A stretch of 64,000 bases of DNA from Thermoplasmata archaeon (GCA_021792255.1 JAJYUZ010000001.1:1-64000); one strand, 5' to 3'; shown: positions 36,201-45,312, counted from the stretch's first letter. Translations and numbers: made by a program. The notes: a model not told the origin generated them from the letters alone.

Positions 36201-36786
36201 AAACGACTATGCAGAAGAGAAGGCACGACTGGACGAACTTCTGGGAAAGAAGGAGCGCCTCGATGACGAAATGAAGAGATTGGGAGACCTTGAAAGCAAG
36301 CTTGAAGAACAGAAGAAGGTGGTATTCCTTGAAGTCTTCGGGGCGGTCAACAAGAACTTCATAGAAATTTACAAGGAACTGACGAACGGAGGAGAAGGAT
36401 ACCTGCTCTTGGAAAACATAACGAATCCTTTCCAGGGTGGACTCTTGATAAAGGCTTCGTCAAAGGGGAAGAAGGTCGACAATCTCGCATCACTTAGCGG
36501 TGGTGAAAAGAGCATCGCCGCTCTATCACTAATCATCGCCATACAGAACTATGATCCATCTCCTATCTATTTCATGGACGAAGTCGACATGTTTTTGGAT
36601 GGAGTTAATGCTGAAAACGTCGGAAGGCTGTTTAGAAGAAATTCCGGAAATGCGCAGATCATTGCGGTAACTCTCAGGAAGGCCACTATGAAGTATGCGC
36701 ATCAGATCATTGGCGTGACTTTCCAGGACAAGAACAGCACTATCTTTACCAAGGAACTTGAACAGGAGGAGGCTGCTGCGACATGA
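33277..36786 (+). CDS. smc: Chromosome segregation protein SMC
   Basis: The 1170-aa condensin-type ATPase starts MFLKRIEMENFKSFGRKT with Walker A GPNASGKSN (31-39). Two long coiled-coil arms flank a hinge near residues 500-650 (LKGIKGTVDSLISY, DGDLIDPSNAMTGGN). The C-terminal lobe has signature LSGGEKSIAALSLIIAIQ and Walker B YFMDEVDMFLDG. ATG 33277 is preferred because GGTGA precedes it by a few bases; a TTG at 33238 adds 13 unrelated residues. The stop overlaps scpA by 4 bp. Confidence 0.97.
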   Translation: MFLKRIEMENFKSFGRKTVIDFRSGYTSVTGPNASGKSNIGDALLFVLGTKSNKSLRAQKLIDLIHRNQSGKPSPYLKASVTFDNTDKLVPLEANEVTFTRMVKLSENNDQDYSSYYYINDDRARLQDFEYLLEKVKIFADGYNFVRQGDITGIVEMTPLERRGILEEVGGISVYNNEIEKANNEKDKTRENMVTVQALITELSGRVELLTKEKEQAEVYLSKKKEVDKDESVLLYRKKSDTENEISTIKEQMEKISTEVKAADEKIKELLVKGEELDKKISSMKESNKDLEEFQKIKNDLDASKINYAKTNMEHENLQGTISQIKKEISELITRKKKLETEVKQSEAKVKALEGELRIKSDGLRELELSIQDLENKSATSVDKFEDLTKSMNVISKQKEDTLSELAKHKSNLSSIQGKNSGIMEEISKIEEELANLEFSIKDADWRSKNLKKATPQGEDFNKNYLDTKRKMEGLRRDEEEITSQIEKTESEVGKVQGVKLSGVWESINFINVESSNGNLKGIKGTVDSLISYSPENEKAIRAAGGNRLFSIVVDRDEDAQVAIELLKRKGRGRLTFLPLNKIIPLRPRGKAVMLAQGQSTLGFLSEKIKADDSLKDIVSYVFSDTLLVSDMKVAREVMGGVRIVTLDGDLIDPSNAMTGGNLPKREIGKDLEGLTSKLSLLKGRRVEIRNELASLENELRNLAEKINKAHLEVGKSEGEFTQIVSRKKELEEQLRKKKGYLEERKKLLELGTKDEQAENSAIAQINSELDSIGKQVEKLNGEKDKTMDKKTREEIRLMKQKSSDLKSDVEGKTTFLNEQKMSLSALKANHDSIEESIETKQDELSTNKKLSDDQEASLSKMKAELDTVTSMFQSKEGKLKQRGEEIEKITNERFKIRSEVESKTTIKKTKQDFLLSLQAKMEDAAQRITELAKTIEEKKFEIIEDKRSVEEIKKEINLLENQLHEMEPINLKSINDYAEEKARLDELLGKKERLDDEMKRLGDLESKLEEQKKVVFLEVFGAVNKNFIEIYKELTNGGEGYLLLENITNPFQGGLLIKASSKGKKVDNLASLSGGEKSIAALSLIIAIQNYDPSPIYFMDEVDMFLDGVNAENVGRLFRRNSGNAQIIAVTLRKATMKYAHQIIGVTFQDKNSTIFTKELEQEEAAAT

Positions 36787-37562
36787 GCACCGAACTCGTT
36801 TCAGAGATTCTAGACAAGAAAAAGGATCAGGCCGTCATTGAGAAGATCATTCAGGAAGAGATCAATCCGGATATCGATAACAAGAGGGGAGAAGTAATTC
36901 TGAAGGTACTCGAAGTCGTTGACAAATACGATCTCGATCCGTGGAACATAGACCTGGAAAAATTCACGTCTGTTTTCTTGAATGAAGTCAACCAGTACTT
37001 CAGGGACTTCCCTGTGGCCGGAAAGATAGTCTACTTTGCGTGGATCAATATCAGAAACAAGAGCGAACTTCTGTTACCACAACCGGAAGAACAGGAAGAG
37101 TTGTTCGACGAACAGATGGAAGTTGGAGAAGAGGATCTTCCAATTCCAGACATAGCACTTGGGTACCTGCCAGTAGAGAAGAGGAATGTGACGATAGAAG
37201 ACATACTTGAAGCAATAAAGAACACACCTCTGAGCCTCCTACGGAGCACGGTCAAGAAAGCCAAGAAGATCATATTCCAGGAAACAGCTCATCCAGAAGA
37301 CTTCCACGTAATAATCGGAGAGATCTGGACGAGAATGCTTCTGGCAAAGAAGGACCACTTCACAATGGAATCGATTTCAAACAGCTCGGAAGATGACGTG
37401 ATAAACGTATTTCAATCATCACTATTCCTGTCTTACTACGGCAGGATCGAGCTGAATCAGGAGACTCCCTTTGGCAACATCTGGATAAAGATGCTGAAGA
37501 GGGACAAAACTACCGCACCAATTCCAGAAGTCAAGTTGGAAGAAGACGAATTCGCAGTTTGA
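36783..37562 (+). CDS. scpA: Segregation and condensation protein A (kleisin)
   Basis: The 259-aa kleisin bridges the SMC heads. The N-terminal block VDKYDLDPWNIDLEKFTSVF and the winged-helix-like C-terminal region (FHVIIGEIWTRMLLAKKDHF, then VFQSSLFLSYYGRIELNQE) fit ScpA, with an acidic linker between them. It is translationally coupled to smc (ATGA overlap 36783-36786). No scpB gene follows. Confidence 0.92.
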   Translation: MSTELVSEILDKKKDQAVIEKIIQEEINPDIDNKRGEVILKVLEVVDKYDLDPWNIDLEKFTSVFLNEVNQYFRDFPVAGKIVYFAWINIRNKSELLLPQPEEQEELFDEQMEVGEEDLPIPDIALGYLPVEKRNVTIEDILEAIKNTPLSLLRSTVKKAKKIIFQETAHPEDFHVIIGEIWTRMLLAKKDHFTMESISNSSEDDVINVFQSSLFLSYYGRIELNQETPFGNIWIKMLKRDKTTAPIPEVKLEEDEFAV

Positions 37563-37591
37563 ATCGAACGCAGGATTGACGGTAAAATAAC

Positions 37592-37605
37592 CAAGGGTAG
37601 CCTTG
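37592..37605. terminator. Small hairpin between scpA and the convergent acetyltransferase gene
   Basis: CAAGG-GTAG-CCTTG forms a 5-bp stem with a tetraloop, located 30 bp after scpA and 35 bp after the end of the opposing gene. It may act as a boundary; there is no long T-run. Confidence 0.3.
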
Positions 37606-37639
37606 ATTATGAAAGGAATAGAAAATGAGAAGATAGATC

Positions 37640-38089
37640 TCAGGTCGGAATAAGGGGTTTCTCCATCGTGTAGGCGTCTGAGCCATCGTTGTAATACGAC
37701 GGAAGAAGACTGGATATCAAGTATCCGTGGTTCTTGTAGAAATTTATCCCCTCCAGATTGTCCGTCCTGACCTCCAGCTTCACCTTGTTCACCTTGACCT
37801 TTAGGGCCTCCTCTTCGAATAGAGACATCAGTCCCGTGCCTATCCCATTGTTCCTAAACGGAGTGTCAACGGCTAGCATCAGAATCCTGGCTTCTTTTTC
37901 GCCTGAAATTCCTCCGCAAATGAATCCCGCTATTGAATGGTCAGACATTCCCACGATGAAGGCAGAAGGCCACGATCTCTGGATGTCTAGGAAGACAAAG
38001 TCATTGTATCGCTCCGTCAGGTTCTTCTTGGTTATCTCTATTATTGCACCGAGTTCGGAAGGATTGAACAATCTGAACTGCACAAACAT
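37640..38089 (-). CDS. GNAT acetyltransferase (RimI/Ard1-like)
   Basis: The 149-aa GNAT protein has the acetyl-CoA loop FRNNGIGTGLMSLFEEEA at about residues 78-95 and the EVRTDNLEGINFYKNHGY block of RimI-type N-terminal acetyltransferases. It lies 6 bp after the SAM synthetase gene on the same strand and is probably cotranscribed. The substrate is not determined. Confidence 0.8.
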   Translation of the reverse strand: MFVQFRLFNPSELGAIIEITKKNLTERYNDFVFLDIQRSWPSAFIVGMSDHSIAGFICGGISGEKEARILMLAVDTPFRNNGIGTGLMSLFEEEALKVKVNKVKLEVRTDNLEGINFYKNHGYLISSLLPSYYNDGSDAYTMEKPLIPT

Positions 38090-38095
38090 AGCCCT

Positions 38096-39292
38096 TCAGA
38101 ATGTGTTTATTTCACCCGCTACCAGCATCTTCGTTATTCTGTTCAAATTGGCCAACCAGTCGTTCGCTATCTGGGTGAAGTCCTTCGTATATTTTTTTGC
38201 AGTCGGCTCGCTCGTTCCAATTATTTGTAGATTGGCTACGTGTGGATCATCAATCGGTCTTCCAATCTGCGAAACAATTCTTACGTGAATTTCTGGAACG
38301 TCTCCGCCAGCCTCTTTGATTGCCTGTTCGGCTATTTTCATTGCTGCAAGATTGTACAGTTTGCCAACGTGAGTCACGGGATTCTTACCAGCTGCTGCTT
38401 CCATGCTCATCGGTCTGTAAGGAGTAATCAATCCGGTCACCCTGTTTCCTCTTCCAACGGAACCATCGTCTCCATTTTCCATTGATAGTCCAGTCACCGT
38501 GAGATAGTAGATGTTGTCTTTCGGGTTATCCGCGGTATTGACTGAAACCTTGATCTCACGCTTCGAGTCTTTCTGGACAAACTTCTGGATTAATTCTCTT
38601 GCCTTTTCCTTCTTGTCTGCATAATCTTTTCCGTCTTTAACGTACTTCCCGACCATTGCAGCTGCTATCGTCAGGTTGATCGTATCCTTCTTCCTGAATC
38701 CCATCACCTTGACATCGTATCCAAGCGCAGGTATAGTTTTCTTCAATTCTGAATTGATATAGTTCTCCGCCCTCATGACTGCTCTCTCTGTTTCAGAATA
38801 TGGAGCAAAGCCTACCCCGAACGATGTATCATTTGAAAGCAATTTAGTTGTATCGTACAAAGATCTCAAATCAACCGACCCATGTCCGATTCTACAATCT
38901 ATCATTACATCGCTCTCGATGTTGAGCATATCAAACCTGTCCCTCAGGTAATCAGAAGCAGCCTTTATTGCAATGCTTCTGTACGGTATTCTTTTCCCGT
39001 TGACGGACGTAGTCGCTCTACCCGACAACAGAATGTAGACAGGTTCGAGAACAGTACCACCGTTGAATTCTGGTTGTGACTGACCTCCAACCACTTCTAC
39101 CTGGTCGGTATTATGATGCAGTATTCTTCCGTAGTTTTCTATGTAGTATCTCGATAAAGATCTGCTTACTGCCTCAGCGATTCCATCAGATACGGAATCT
39201 GGGTGACCGATTCCCTTTCGTTCCACTATTTCGACTTCTCTTTGCTCAACTAAGGCTTGAGGCAAAGATTCGACGACAATATTCCTTGTCAT
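38096..39292 (-). CDS. mat: S-adenosylmethionine synthetase, archaeal type
   Basis: The 398-aa enzyme makes S-adenosylmethionine from methionine and ATP. It is the archaeal form, shown by ERKGIGHPDSVSDGIAEAVS, HHNTDQVEVVGGQSQPEF, and GKNPVTHVGKLYNLAA near the C-terminus. ATG 39292 is chosen because GGAGGAG lies 7 nt upstream; the in-frame ATG 39307 contains that SD sequence. In this window it could feed the two radical SAM enzymes. Confidence 0.95.
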   Translation of the reverse strand: MTRNIVVESLPQALVEQREVEIVERKGIGHPDSVSDGIAEAVSRSLSRYYIENYGRILHHNTDQVEVVGGQSQPEFNGGTVLEPVYILLSGRATTSVNGKRIPYRSIAIKAASDYLRDRFDMLNIESDVMIDCRIGHGSVDLRSLYDTTKLLSNDTSFGVGFAPYSETERAVMRAENYINSELKKTIPALGYDVKVMGFRKKDTINLTIAAAMVGKYVKDGKDYADKKEKARELIQKFVQKDSKREIKVSVNTADNPKDNIYYLTVTGLSMENGDDGSVGRGNRVTGLITPYRPMSMEAAAGKNPVTHVGKLYNLAAMKIAEQAIKEAGGDVPEIHVRIVSQIGRPIDDPHVANLQIIGTSEPTAKKYTKDFTQIANDWLANLNRITKMLVAGEINTF

Positions 39293-39385
39293 TATGGACT
39301 CCTCCATAATCGGTAAAATTTCTTTAATGATTAAAATTTTTGTGAATCTTATTTATATACAAATTGTTCGAAAACCCGAAAAACA

Positions 39386-39393
39386 GTTTAATA
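39386..39393 (+). promoter_or_regulatory. TATA-like box of purH
   Basis: TTTAATAC is centred about 26 bp before GTG 39415, where conserved PurH sequence starts. Confidence 0.4.
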
Positions 39394-39414
39394 CGCTCGA
39401 TTTATTTAGAAAAC

Positions 39415-40896
39415 GTGGGAATTAGAGGGGAAAGGAACGCCATAATTTCGGTTTCCAATAAAGAAGGGCTTGATCGGGTTGGAAATTTTTTATTATCGAA
39501 CAGGTTCAAAATTTTCGGAACGTCGGGAACTAAGTTGTTTCTCGAGAACCACGGCATCTCTTGTGAGAGCGTCGAAAAACTGACTGGGAATCCTGAAATT
39601 CTTGGGGGAAGGGTGAAGACGTTATCATCTTCCCTGCTGGCAGGAATACTTGCACCTGAAAGAGATAACGAAGATCTCAAGAGATTCGATTATCTTCCCA
39701 TTGACCTCATTTTCGTCGAACTTTATGATTTTCTAGGCTCGTACCTCAAAGGTGTCGAAGATCTCGTGGAATTTATCGATATTGGGGGCGTAACGATGCT
39801 CAGGGCTGCCGCCAAAAATTTCCAAAGGGTTGTAACCGTACCTGGAAGGAGTGCGATGGAACGAGTAATGGCCGATATGAATGATGGAGAAGTTTCTTCG
39901 GAACTTAGGAAATCCTTAGCCGCCGAAACTTTTAGATTGACCTCTCTTTACGATTATGCGATATCCCAGTGGCTCGATGGAAGAGGAGATGTTTTTACTA
40001 CCGGAGGAAGGGAATTTACAAAACTGAGGTACGGTGAGAACCCACATCAATCTGCCCATTCATATTCCCTCTATCCTCCTTTCTTTGACGTTCTCAAGAT
40101 TGGGAAGGAAGTCAGCTTCAACAATATAATAGATGCGTGGGCCGCTTGGGAATTGGTCCTAAGGTTGGGAGCAGGATCGAGTTCCGTTGTCAAGCATGCT
40201 GCCCCGTGTGGTGCTGCATTAGGGCCTAGATCAATAGAGATGGCGTACGATTCAGATTCAATTTCAGCTTATGGCGGCATTCTCGCCTATAATGGTACTA
40301 TTGATTCTGAGCACGTATCATTTTTGAAGGACAAGTACCTCGAAGTCATAATCGCCAGAGAATTCGAAAAAAATGCTCACGATCAACTTGAAAAGAAGAA
40401 GAATCTTAGACTTCTCAGGGGGAAGGATGAAGTATATTCGATTCCAGACATTAGAAGCGCTGGCAACATTCTGCTCGTGCAGGAATGGAATAAGAAGTCT
40501 GATCTGGGTCTAGTGACCAGATGTGGCAATCCGAGTGAGGAAACCATAAAAGATGCGAAGTTTGGATGGGAAGTTGTGAAGTCAATAAAGAGCAACGCAA
40601 TCGCGCTAGTCAAAGGGGGGTGGCTCTTGTCCTCAGGAGGAGGTCAGCCTAACCGTGTAGATTCAGTCAGGATAGCTCTAAGTAAATCGAAAGAACTTGG
40701 AAGAACGGACTCTTCAGCAGTACTCATCTCTGATGGATTTTTCCCATTTGCAGATTCCGTTGAAATTATCGAAAAGAGTGGAATCAAAAACATAGCCGCG
40801 CCCATGGGTTCAATTAGGGACGACGAGGTTCTTGACTATTCTAAAAAGAATGGACTTACGTTCATCGAGGTAAAGGAGAGGGCATTCAGGCACTGA
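39415..40896 (+). CDS. purH: Bifunctional AICAR transformylase/IMP cyclohydrolase
   Basis: The enzyme performs the last two steps of IMP synthesis. The N-terminal MGS-like domain (AIISVSNKEGLDRVGNFLLS, IFGTSGTKLFLENHG, GGRVKTLSSSLLAGIL) gives cyclohydrolase. The C-terminal AICARFT domain has KLRYGENPHQSAHSYSLY, SSVVKHAAPCGAALG and LSSGGGQPNRVDSVRIAL. The start is taken as GTG 39415; an upstream ATG at 39364 would add 17 unrelated residues. Its stop is 1 nt from the stop of the opposing gene. Length is about 493 aa. Confidence 0.95.
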   Translation: MGIRGERNAIISVSNKEGLDRVGNFLLSNRFKIFGTSGTKLFLENHGISCESVEKLTGNPEILGGRVKTLSSSLLAGILAPERDNEDLKRFDYLPIDLIFVELYDFLGSYLKGVEDLVEFIDIGGVTMLRAAAKNFQRVVTVPGRSAMERVMADMNDGEVSSELRKSLAAETFRLTSLYDYAISQWLDGRGDVFTTGGREFTKLRYGENPHQSAHSYSLYPPFFDVLKIGKEVSFNNIIDAWAAWELVLRLGAGSSSVVKHAAPCGAALGPRSIEMAYDSDSISAYGGILAYNGTIDSEHVSFLKDKYLEVIIAREFEKNAHDQLEKKKNLRLLRGKDEVYSIPDIRSAGNILLVQEWNKKSDLGLVTRCGNPSEETIKDAKFGWEVVKSIKSNAIALVKGGWLLSSGGGQPNRVDSVRIALSKSKELGRTDSSAVLISDGFFPFADSVEIIEKSGIKNIAAPMGSIRDDEVLDYSKKNGLTFIEVKERAFRH

Positions 40897-40897
40897 T

Positions 40898-41677
40898 TTA
40901 TGGGACGTAGCGGTAAATGCCGCTTTTTATTTCCATTATCTCTCCATCATTCATGAGATTTCTTATTTCTTCTTCTAGCTCTTCTCTGGGTATTCTGGTC
41001 TCAAATTTATTTACTATCTCGTCAAGTGAAATCTCTCTGTAATTCTTAATTTCCCTCAAAATACTCTCCCTGTTCCCCTTATTCACTTTTTGAAGAAAAG
41101 TCTCGATTTGATCTGAGAATTTCTCAACATCAAGGGAACCCTTCAACTCAAAACGGGTGAAGAGGCCAGTTCCGTTTCTCTCTGAATTCATTAGCGCAGA
41201 AAGTTCCTCCTTTTCCCTGATTCCTGAAGAGATGGCTCTTGAAATCTTCTTTACCCTTTCACTCATAAATTGAATGGCCTTAGCTTCGAAATACTTTCTA
41301 TCAAGTTCCGATATTTTGGAAATATTCTCCAAGTAGAAACGTTTAGAAAACTGCGACTGTGAATTCGAAATTGAGATTTTACCCGCGATCAGAACGTTAT
41401 CATTTTCGGCGAGTTCTTCGAGGATTTCAAGGCTATCGGAATAATAAGAACCCACAGAGAGAGCTATTTCGTTGAAGCTGTCTTTTATCTTCAGGATTGA
41501 GCGGTCGTCTTCCTCCATTTTTGATACGAATTTTCCCGAAATTAGGAACCTGTTTACTAGAAGGCCTAACTCCGAAAGCCCGTAAGTAGTTGCATCATCT
41601 CCATTTTCTTGGTAAACCTCGTCTATTCCCAACAGTTCAGGAGTGGTTATCCGCACGGCGGGTTCTCTCTGTCTCAT
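40898..41677 (-). CDS. RPA-associated protein (COG3390-like)
   Basis: The 259-aa protein has an N-terminal OB-like region (RFLISGKFVSKMEEDDRSIL) and a C-terminal winged-helix-like segment (EISLDEIVNKFETRIPREEL). This fits the archaeal RPA-associated family encoded beside rpa genes. It should act with the single-stranded DNA-binding protein encoded just upstream, with which it overlaps by 4 bp (41674-41677). Confidence 0.8.
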   Translation of the reverse strand: MRQREPAVRITTPELLGIDEVYQENGDDATTYGLSELGLLVNRFLISGKFVSKMEEDDRSILKIKDSFNEIALSVGSYYSDSLEILEELAENDNVLIAGKISISNSQSQFSKRFYLENISKISELDRKYFEAKAIQFMSERVKKISRAISSGIREKEELSALMNSERNGTGLFTRFELKGSLDVEKFSDQIETFLQKVNKGNRESILREIKNYREISLDEIVNKFETRIPREELEEEIRNLMNDGEIMEIKSGIYRYVP

Positions 41678-42942
41678 CTTAACCCCTCCACCGTTTTCTG
41701 ATATGCCTCACCGGTTGCATTATCGTCCAGCACATCCAATACCTGAAGTTCGTAGTACGTCCCAGACGATCCCCTGAATCCGTATATCTCAAATTTAACG
41801 GGTTTCATGACGATCTTGTTCTTCAGCTCTTGCAGGATATCGGTCTCCTTTCCACTCTCTATAGATCTCTTGATTCTATCCTTTCCTCCGTCTACATATT
41901 TCTCTAGCACTTTCTGGTATGCATAGGCAATTGGAGAGGAATAACCATCATCGACTATAACTGACAGTCGGAGTATTCTCTCTACAGGTGCGTCTGGATG
42001 GTTGGCGCACTTTCCTTCCTTTACCACTCGCTGGCAAACTGAACAGACGGATACCACAAGATTTTTGTCCAGAATTCTTAAGATTAAGCCGCTTCCCTCA
42101 ACGGTCCCATTCTGAGAGTTAGCGAGCTGTTCAAGCGTATCGAATTTACCACTCTCCTTAGAGATCACATTGACCCTTGTGCCTTTTCCAATTTGCAGAT
42201 AGAGCTTCTCTCTGAACTGCTTGACAGAAGCTCCCTTGATCTCCACAGTTCCATTGTCAAGGGGAGTACCCCAACTCTGCACTGAAACGTTTCCCGTGTC
42301 ATCGTTCAGAATTCCCGAGTACAGGGTCACTGAATCTTTCCCCACATTATCTTTGGAGCTCGTAGACCTGAGAGATCCTCTTATAGACACATCGTACAGG
42401 TCCGGCTTCAGATCTTTTATTTTTAGGCTTTCCCCAATGACGCTTCTGAGATTGGATTTTTCAAGTACGTTTAACTCCTGTTTAGAAGAAATTGTCAGGT
42501 AAGGGTGGTCGTTGTAGCTTCCGACTTGTGCATTTACGATAAGCACTAGATCACCCTTGGAAATTCTGCTCGTGCTCTCGGGGAATTCCGTAAAAGGCAA
42601 TTTCCCTGTTTTGTCCTCTAGCGTTCCCACACACCTGATTCTCTTATTTCCCCCCTTTTCGTATTCGATGCACCTGATTGAACTTACATTTCCAAGTATG
42701 TTGCCCTGATAACCATCCCGGATGTCCTTTAAGGTTGTAGCTTGAAAAAAGGAGTCCATATCTCCCGAATATTTCCTAAGGAGTTCCAGCGCCAGGTTGA
42801 GCGGAACTGCATTCTCCATCCCGATTCTCTTCTTGAATTCTGCAGTTGCTTCTTCGTTATTCTGAACTGCCTCGCTGAACCTCTTCGTGTATTGATTTAT
42901 AAAGTCGTTACCGGCCAAATTAATTCGCCCTCGTCTCTTCAA
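41674..42942 (-). CDS. rpa: Replication protein A (single-stranded DNA-binding)
   Basis: The 422-aa protein has at least two OB folds (about residues 75-165 and 180-265) and a zinc finger CSVCQRVVKEGKCANH at about 292-307 in a third OB-like region, as in euryarchaeal RPA. It coats ssDNA in replication and repair. It overlaps both neighbours by 4 bp, so the order amidohydrolase, rpa, RPA-associated gene is a tight operon. Confidence 0.9.
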   Translation of the reverse strand: MKRRGRINLAGNDFINQYTKRFSEAVQNNEEATAEFKKRIGMENAVPLNLALELLRKYSGDMDSFFQATTLKDIRDGYQGNILGNVSSIRCIEYEKGGNKRIRCVGTLEDKTGKLPFTEFPESTSRISKGDLVLIVNAQVGSYNDHPYLTISSKQELNVLEKSNLRSVIGESLKIKDLKPDLYDVSIRGSLRSTSSKDNVGKDSVTLYSGILNDDTGNVSVQSWGTPLDNGTVEIKGASVKQFREKLYLQIGKGTRVNVISKESGKFDTLEQLANSQNGTVEGSGLILRILDKNLVVSVCSVCQRVVKEGKCANHPDAPVERILRLSVIVDDGYSSPIAYAYQKVLEKYVDGGKDRIKRSIESGKETDILQELKNKIVMKPVKFEIYGFRGSSGTYYELQVLDVLDDNATGEAYQKTVEGLR

Positions 42943-43979
42943 TGTTTTCTGGGAAAAAAGCTTATCCTATTTCCTTTCTTTAAAACCATTATTTTTTCAT
43001 AGAAATTTGGCCTAGTTACCAGTTGGTACGCGGTCAGTTTTTCGTCAGGGAAGAATAGATATTTTTCTTGGTTCATCTTTAATTTGAGCCTAGAGATAAC
43101 TCTCCTTGGGTTGTCTATAACTGTCGACAGGACTTCTTCTGGACTAAGCCTGTTAAGTTTTCTCTGATACCTGTACAGGAACTCTACTTCTTCCATTATT
43201 GCAGGCTCCGTTATGAATGCATTATCGGTCCCTAGCAATACCGTCAGTCCGAATCGAAAGAGTCGGGAATAATCGGGTCTCTTTCCGTGAAAAACATTCG
43301 ATCTTGGGGTTATCGTGACCGGGATACCAGATCTGCTAAGGGCTTTAAGATCGCCGTCCGTTACCTCAATGCAGTGCACTATGTAGTCTGGCTTTAAGTC
43401 AAGAAGGCTCTTTATGTCCTCTCTTTTATTTTCACTGAAATGAATCGCAAATATTTTTTTTCTCTCGTGAGCTGAATTAGCGAGATCTTTCAGACATTTC
43501 AGATCGTGATCTGCGAGGGCACTCATACCAAAACCCGCAGATTTATTAAGAAGTGATGGAATTTCCTCGCTCGTCGTTGGTCTCGTTAGGAAGAAGCCGG
43601 TTATGTCATTGAATTTCGGGGCTAGGTTCAGTCCTTTCATTCCAGACTCTCTGAAGTCGAAGAATGCAAGTGTCCCTTGGTTTTTCATGAAATCAATGGA
43701 TCTCTTCATGGACCTTTTAACAACGGAGGCAGGTGCCTGATTTAAAGCCCTCATCTTGAACCCACCTGGTCCGACTATCTGTTCTAAGCTCCCCTCTGGT
43801 TCGGAGCTTATGAAGGAATCTCCGAGATGAGTGTGAAAATTAATGGGTGCCTCGATCAGTGTACCCTCAACATCCGATGGCGTAGAAGAGTCAACAAACC
43901 TGTCTCGTAGAATGCTGTACTTGCCATCTTTCATTTCTCCATCTTTGTAGATGGAGCCATTTACGATTAAATCTTTCAC
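42939..43979 (-). CDS. Amidohydrolase-family protein (nucleobase/nucleoside deaminase-like)
   Basis: The 346-aa TIM-barrel protein has the metal motif NFHTHLGD near residue 48, then ADHDLK, AIHFSENK, VHCIEVTDG, TPRSNVFHGKRPDY and LGTDNAF. The PRSN and GTDN blocks are typical of cytosine-, guanine-, SAH- and aminofutalosine-deaminase relatives. The substrate is unknown. It is the first gene of the operon with rpa, which is an unexpected partner. Confidence 0.75.
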   Translation of the reverse strand: MKDLIVNGSIYKDGEMKDGKYSILRDRFVDSSTPSDVEGTLIEAPINFHTHLGDSFISSEPEGSLEQIVGPGGFKMRALNQAPASVVKRSMKRSIDFMKNQGTLAFFDFRESGMKGLNLAPKFNDITGFFLTRPTTSEEIPSLLNKSAGFGMSALADHDLKCLKDLANSAHERKKIFAIHFSENKREDIKSLLDLKPDYIVHCIEVTDGDLKALSRSGIPVTITPRSNVFHGKRPDYSRLFRFGLTVLLGTDNAFITEPAIMEEVEFLYRYQRKLNRLSPEEVLSTVIDNPRRVISRLKLKMNQEKYLFFPDEKLTAYQLVTRPNFYEKIMVLKKGNRISFFPRKH

Positions 43980-44033
43980 GTTTCGTCATAGTACGTAGGG
44001 TTAAATATTTTTAATCTAAGTAGATAATAGAAG

Positions 44034-45299
44034 GTGGAATTCCTCAGAGATTTACGAGGATTTAGAAGGACCCCCTTCAGGGATGAGATAGTCAACTCCA
44101 TCGATTACGCATTTGCCAAAAATCTTCCTGAGCAGAGAGTACTATCGTTCCTGAGTCAGAAGAGAGATCTGGAAATAGAGGGGAAGCTCGTTGTCGTCGG
44201 ATTCGGAAAGGCGGGAAGAGGGATGTACGAAGGAGCTAGAAGATTCTTCGCAGATAGAATTTCAACTGCAAGGATGATAATTCCGGCTCAAGCGAAAGAA
44301 GAGTTAGAATATCCATTTCTCCAGGGAAATCACCCATTTCCAGCCAAGGAGTCAATAAAGAACTCCAAACTGCTTATCGGTTCGCTAAAGAATCTAGAGC
44401 GAGAAGACTTGGTATTAGTCCTAATCTCCGGGGGAGGCTCATCTCTTTTTGAAATTCCAAGAAAAGGTGTTAGACTAGAAAAATACAATAGAACAATAAG
44501 CTGCATGATGAAAAATGGAGCCAACATCGAAGAAATGAACGCAGTTCGGTCCTTATTTTCGAGGACGAAGGGCGGAGGGCTTCTGAATTTCACCTACCCT
44601 GCAAGGGTCTTGAGTCTCATAATTTCTGATGTGCCTGGAGATTCAGAGAGCATCGTCGCGTCGGGTCCCACCTCCGTCCCTCAGAAACAAACTTTGATCA
44701 GGAAGACGCTGGTGAGGTACAAGCAGTGTGGTGAGATTCCCCAAGTCAGCAGAGAAAAACCTGTGAAATCATATAAGGCAGATAACAACGTAATCTTGAA
44801 AAATTCAGATTTTGTTAGTGCGATTCACGAAAGACTAGTTGAAAGAGGATTCGTATCGGCGAACATAGGGTCAGGAATAGTCGGCAACACAGACTTGGTC
44901 GCAAAGTACTTGGTAAACAAGATGCGGTCTTTCCACAAGGAAGAAAAGAAACCAATTTTCATTGTTGGAGGTGGTGAGACATCTACTAGATTCACGGGTA
45001 AAGGGATAGGAGGACGCAATCTCGAACTTACCCTAAAAGTGTTGTTGCTTATGAAGAAAAATGAAGAGTTCGCTTTTGGGAGCATTGGAACAGATGGTCA
45101 AGATGGAACGAGTGGCGCAATGGGTGCAATAGTCGATAACGACACTCTGAAGTCTCTTGATAGAGAATTCATAGTCAGCGAGCTCTCCAAGAGCGAGAGT
45201 TTAGAACCTTTGAAGTTAACACAAGACGTCCTATTCACCGGCAATACTGGCACGAATGTGGCAGACATCCTCATAGGTTACTATGCAGGAATCGGATGA
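44034..45299 (+). CDS. gck: Glycerate 2-kinase (MOFRL family)
   Basis: The 421-aa enzyme has the DUF4147 domain (VVGFGKAGRGMYEGARRF, LVLISGGGSSLFEIP, MNAVRSLFSRTKGGGLL, ISDVPGD) and the MOFRL domain (VGGGETSTRFTGKGIGGRNLELTL, then IGTDGQDGTSGAMGAIVD). It phosphorylates glycerate to 2-phosphoglycerate in the non-phosphorylative Entner-Doudoroff pathway used by Thermoplasmatales. Start GTG 44034 has TTAAATATT about 29 bp upstream. Confidence 0.92.
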   Translation: MEFLRDLRGFRRTPFRDEIVNSIDYAFAKNLPEQRVLSFLSQKRDLEIEGKLVVVGFGKAGRGMYEGARRFFADRISTARMIIPAQAKEELEYPFLQGNHPFPAKESIKNSKLLIGSLKNLEREDLVLVLISGGGSSLFEIPRKGVRLEKYNRTISCMMKNGANIEEMNAVRSLFSRTKGGGLLNFTYPARVLSLIISDVPGDSESIVASGPTSVPQKQTLIRKTLVRYKQCGEIPQVSREKPVKSYKADNNVILKNSDFVSAIHERLVERGFVSANIGSGIVGNTDLVAKYLVNKMRSFHKEEKKPIFIVGGGETSTRFTGKGIGGRNLELTLKVLLLMKKNEEFAFGSIGTDGQDGTSGAMGAIVDNDTLKSLDREFIVSELSKSESLEPLKLTQDVLFTGNTGTNVADILIGYYAGIG

Positions 45300-45312
45300 A
45301 AACGGTGAAACA

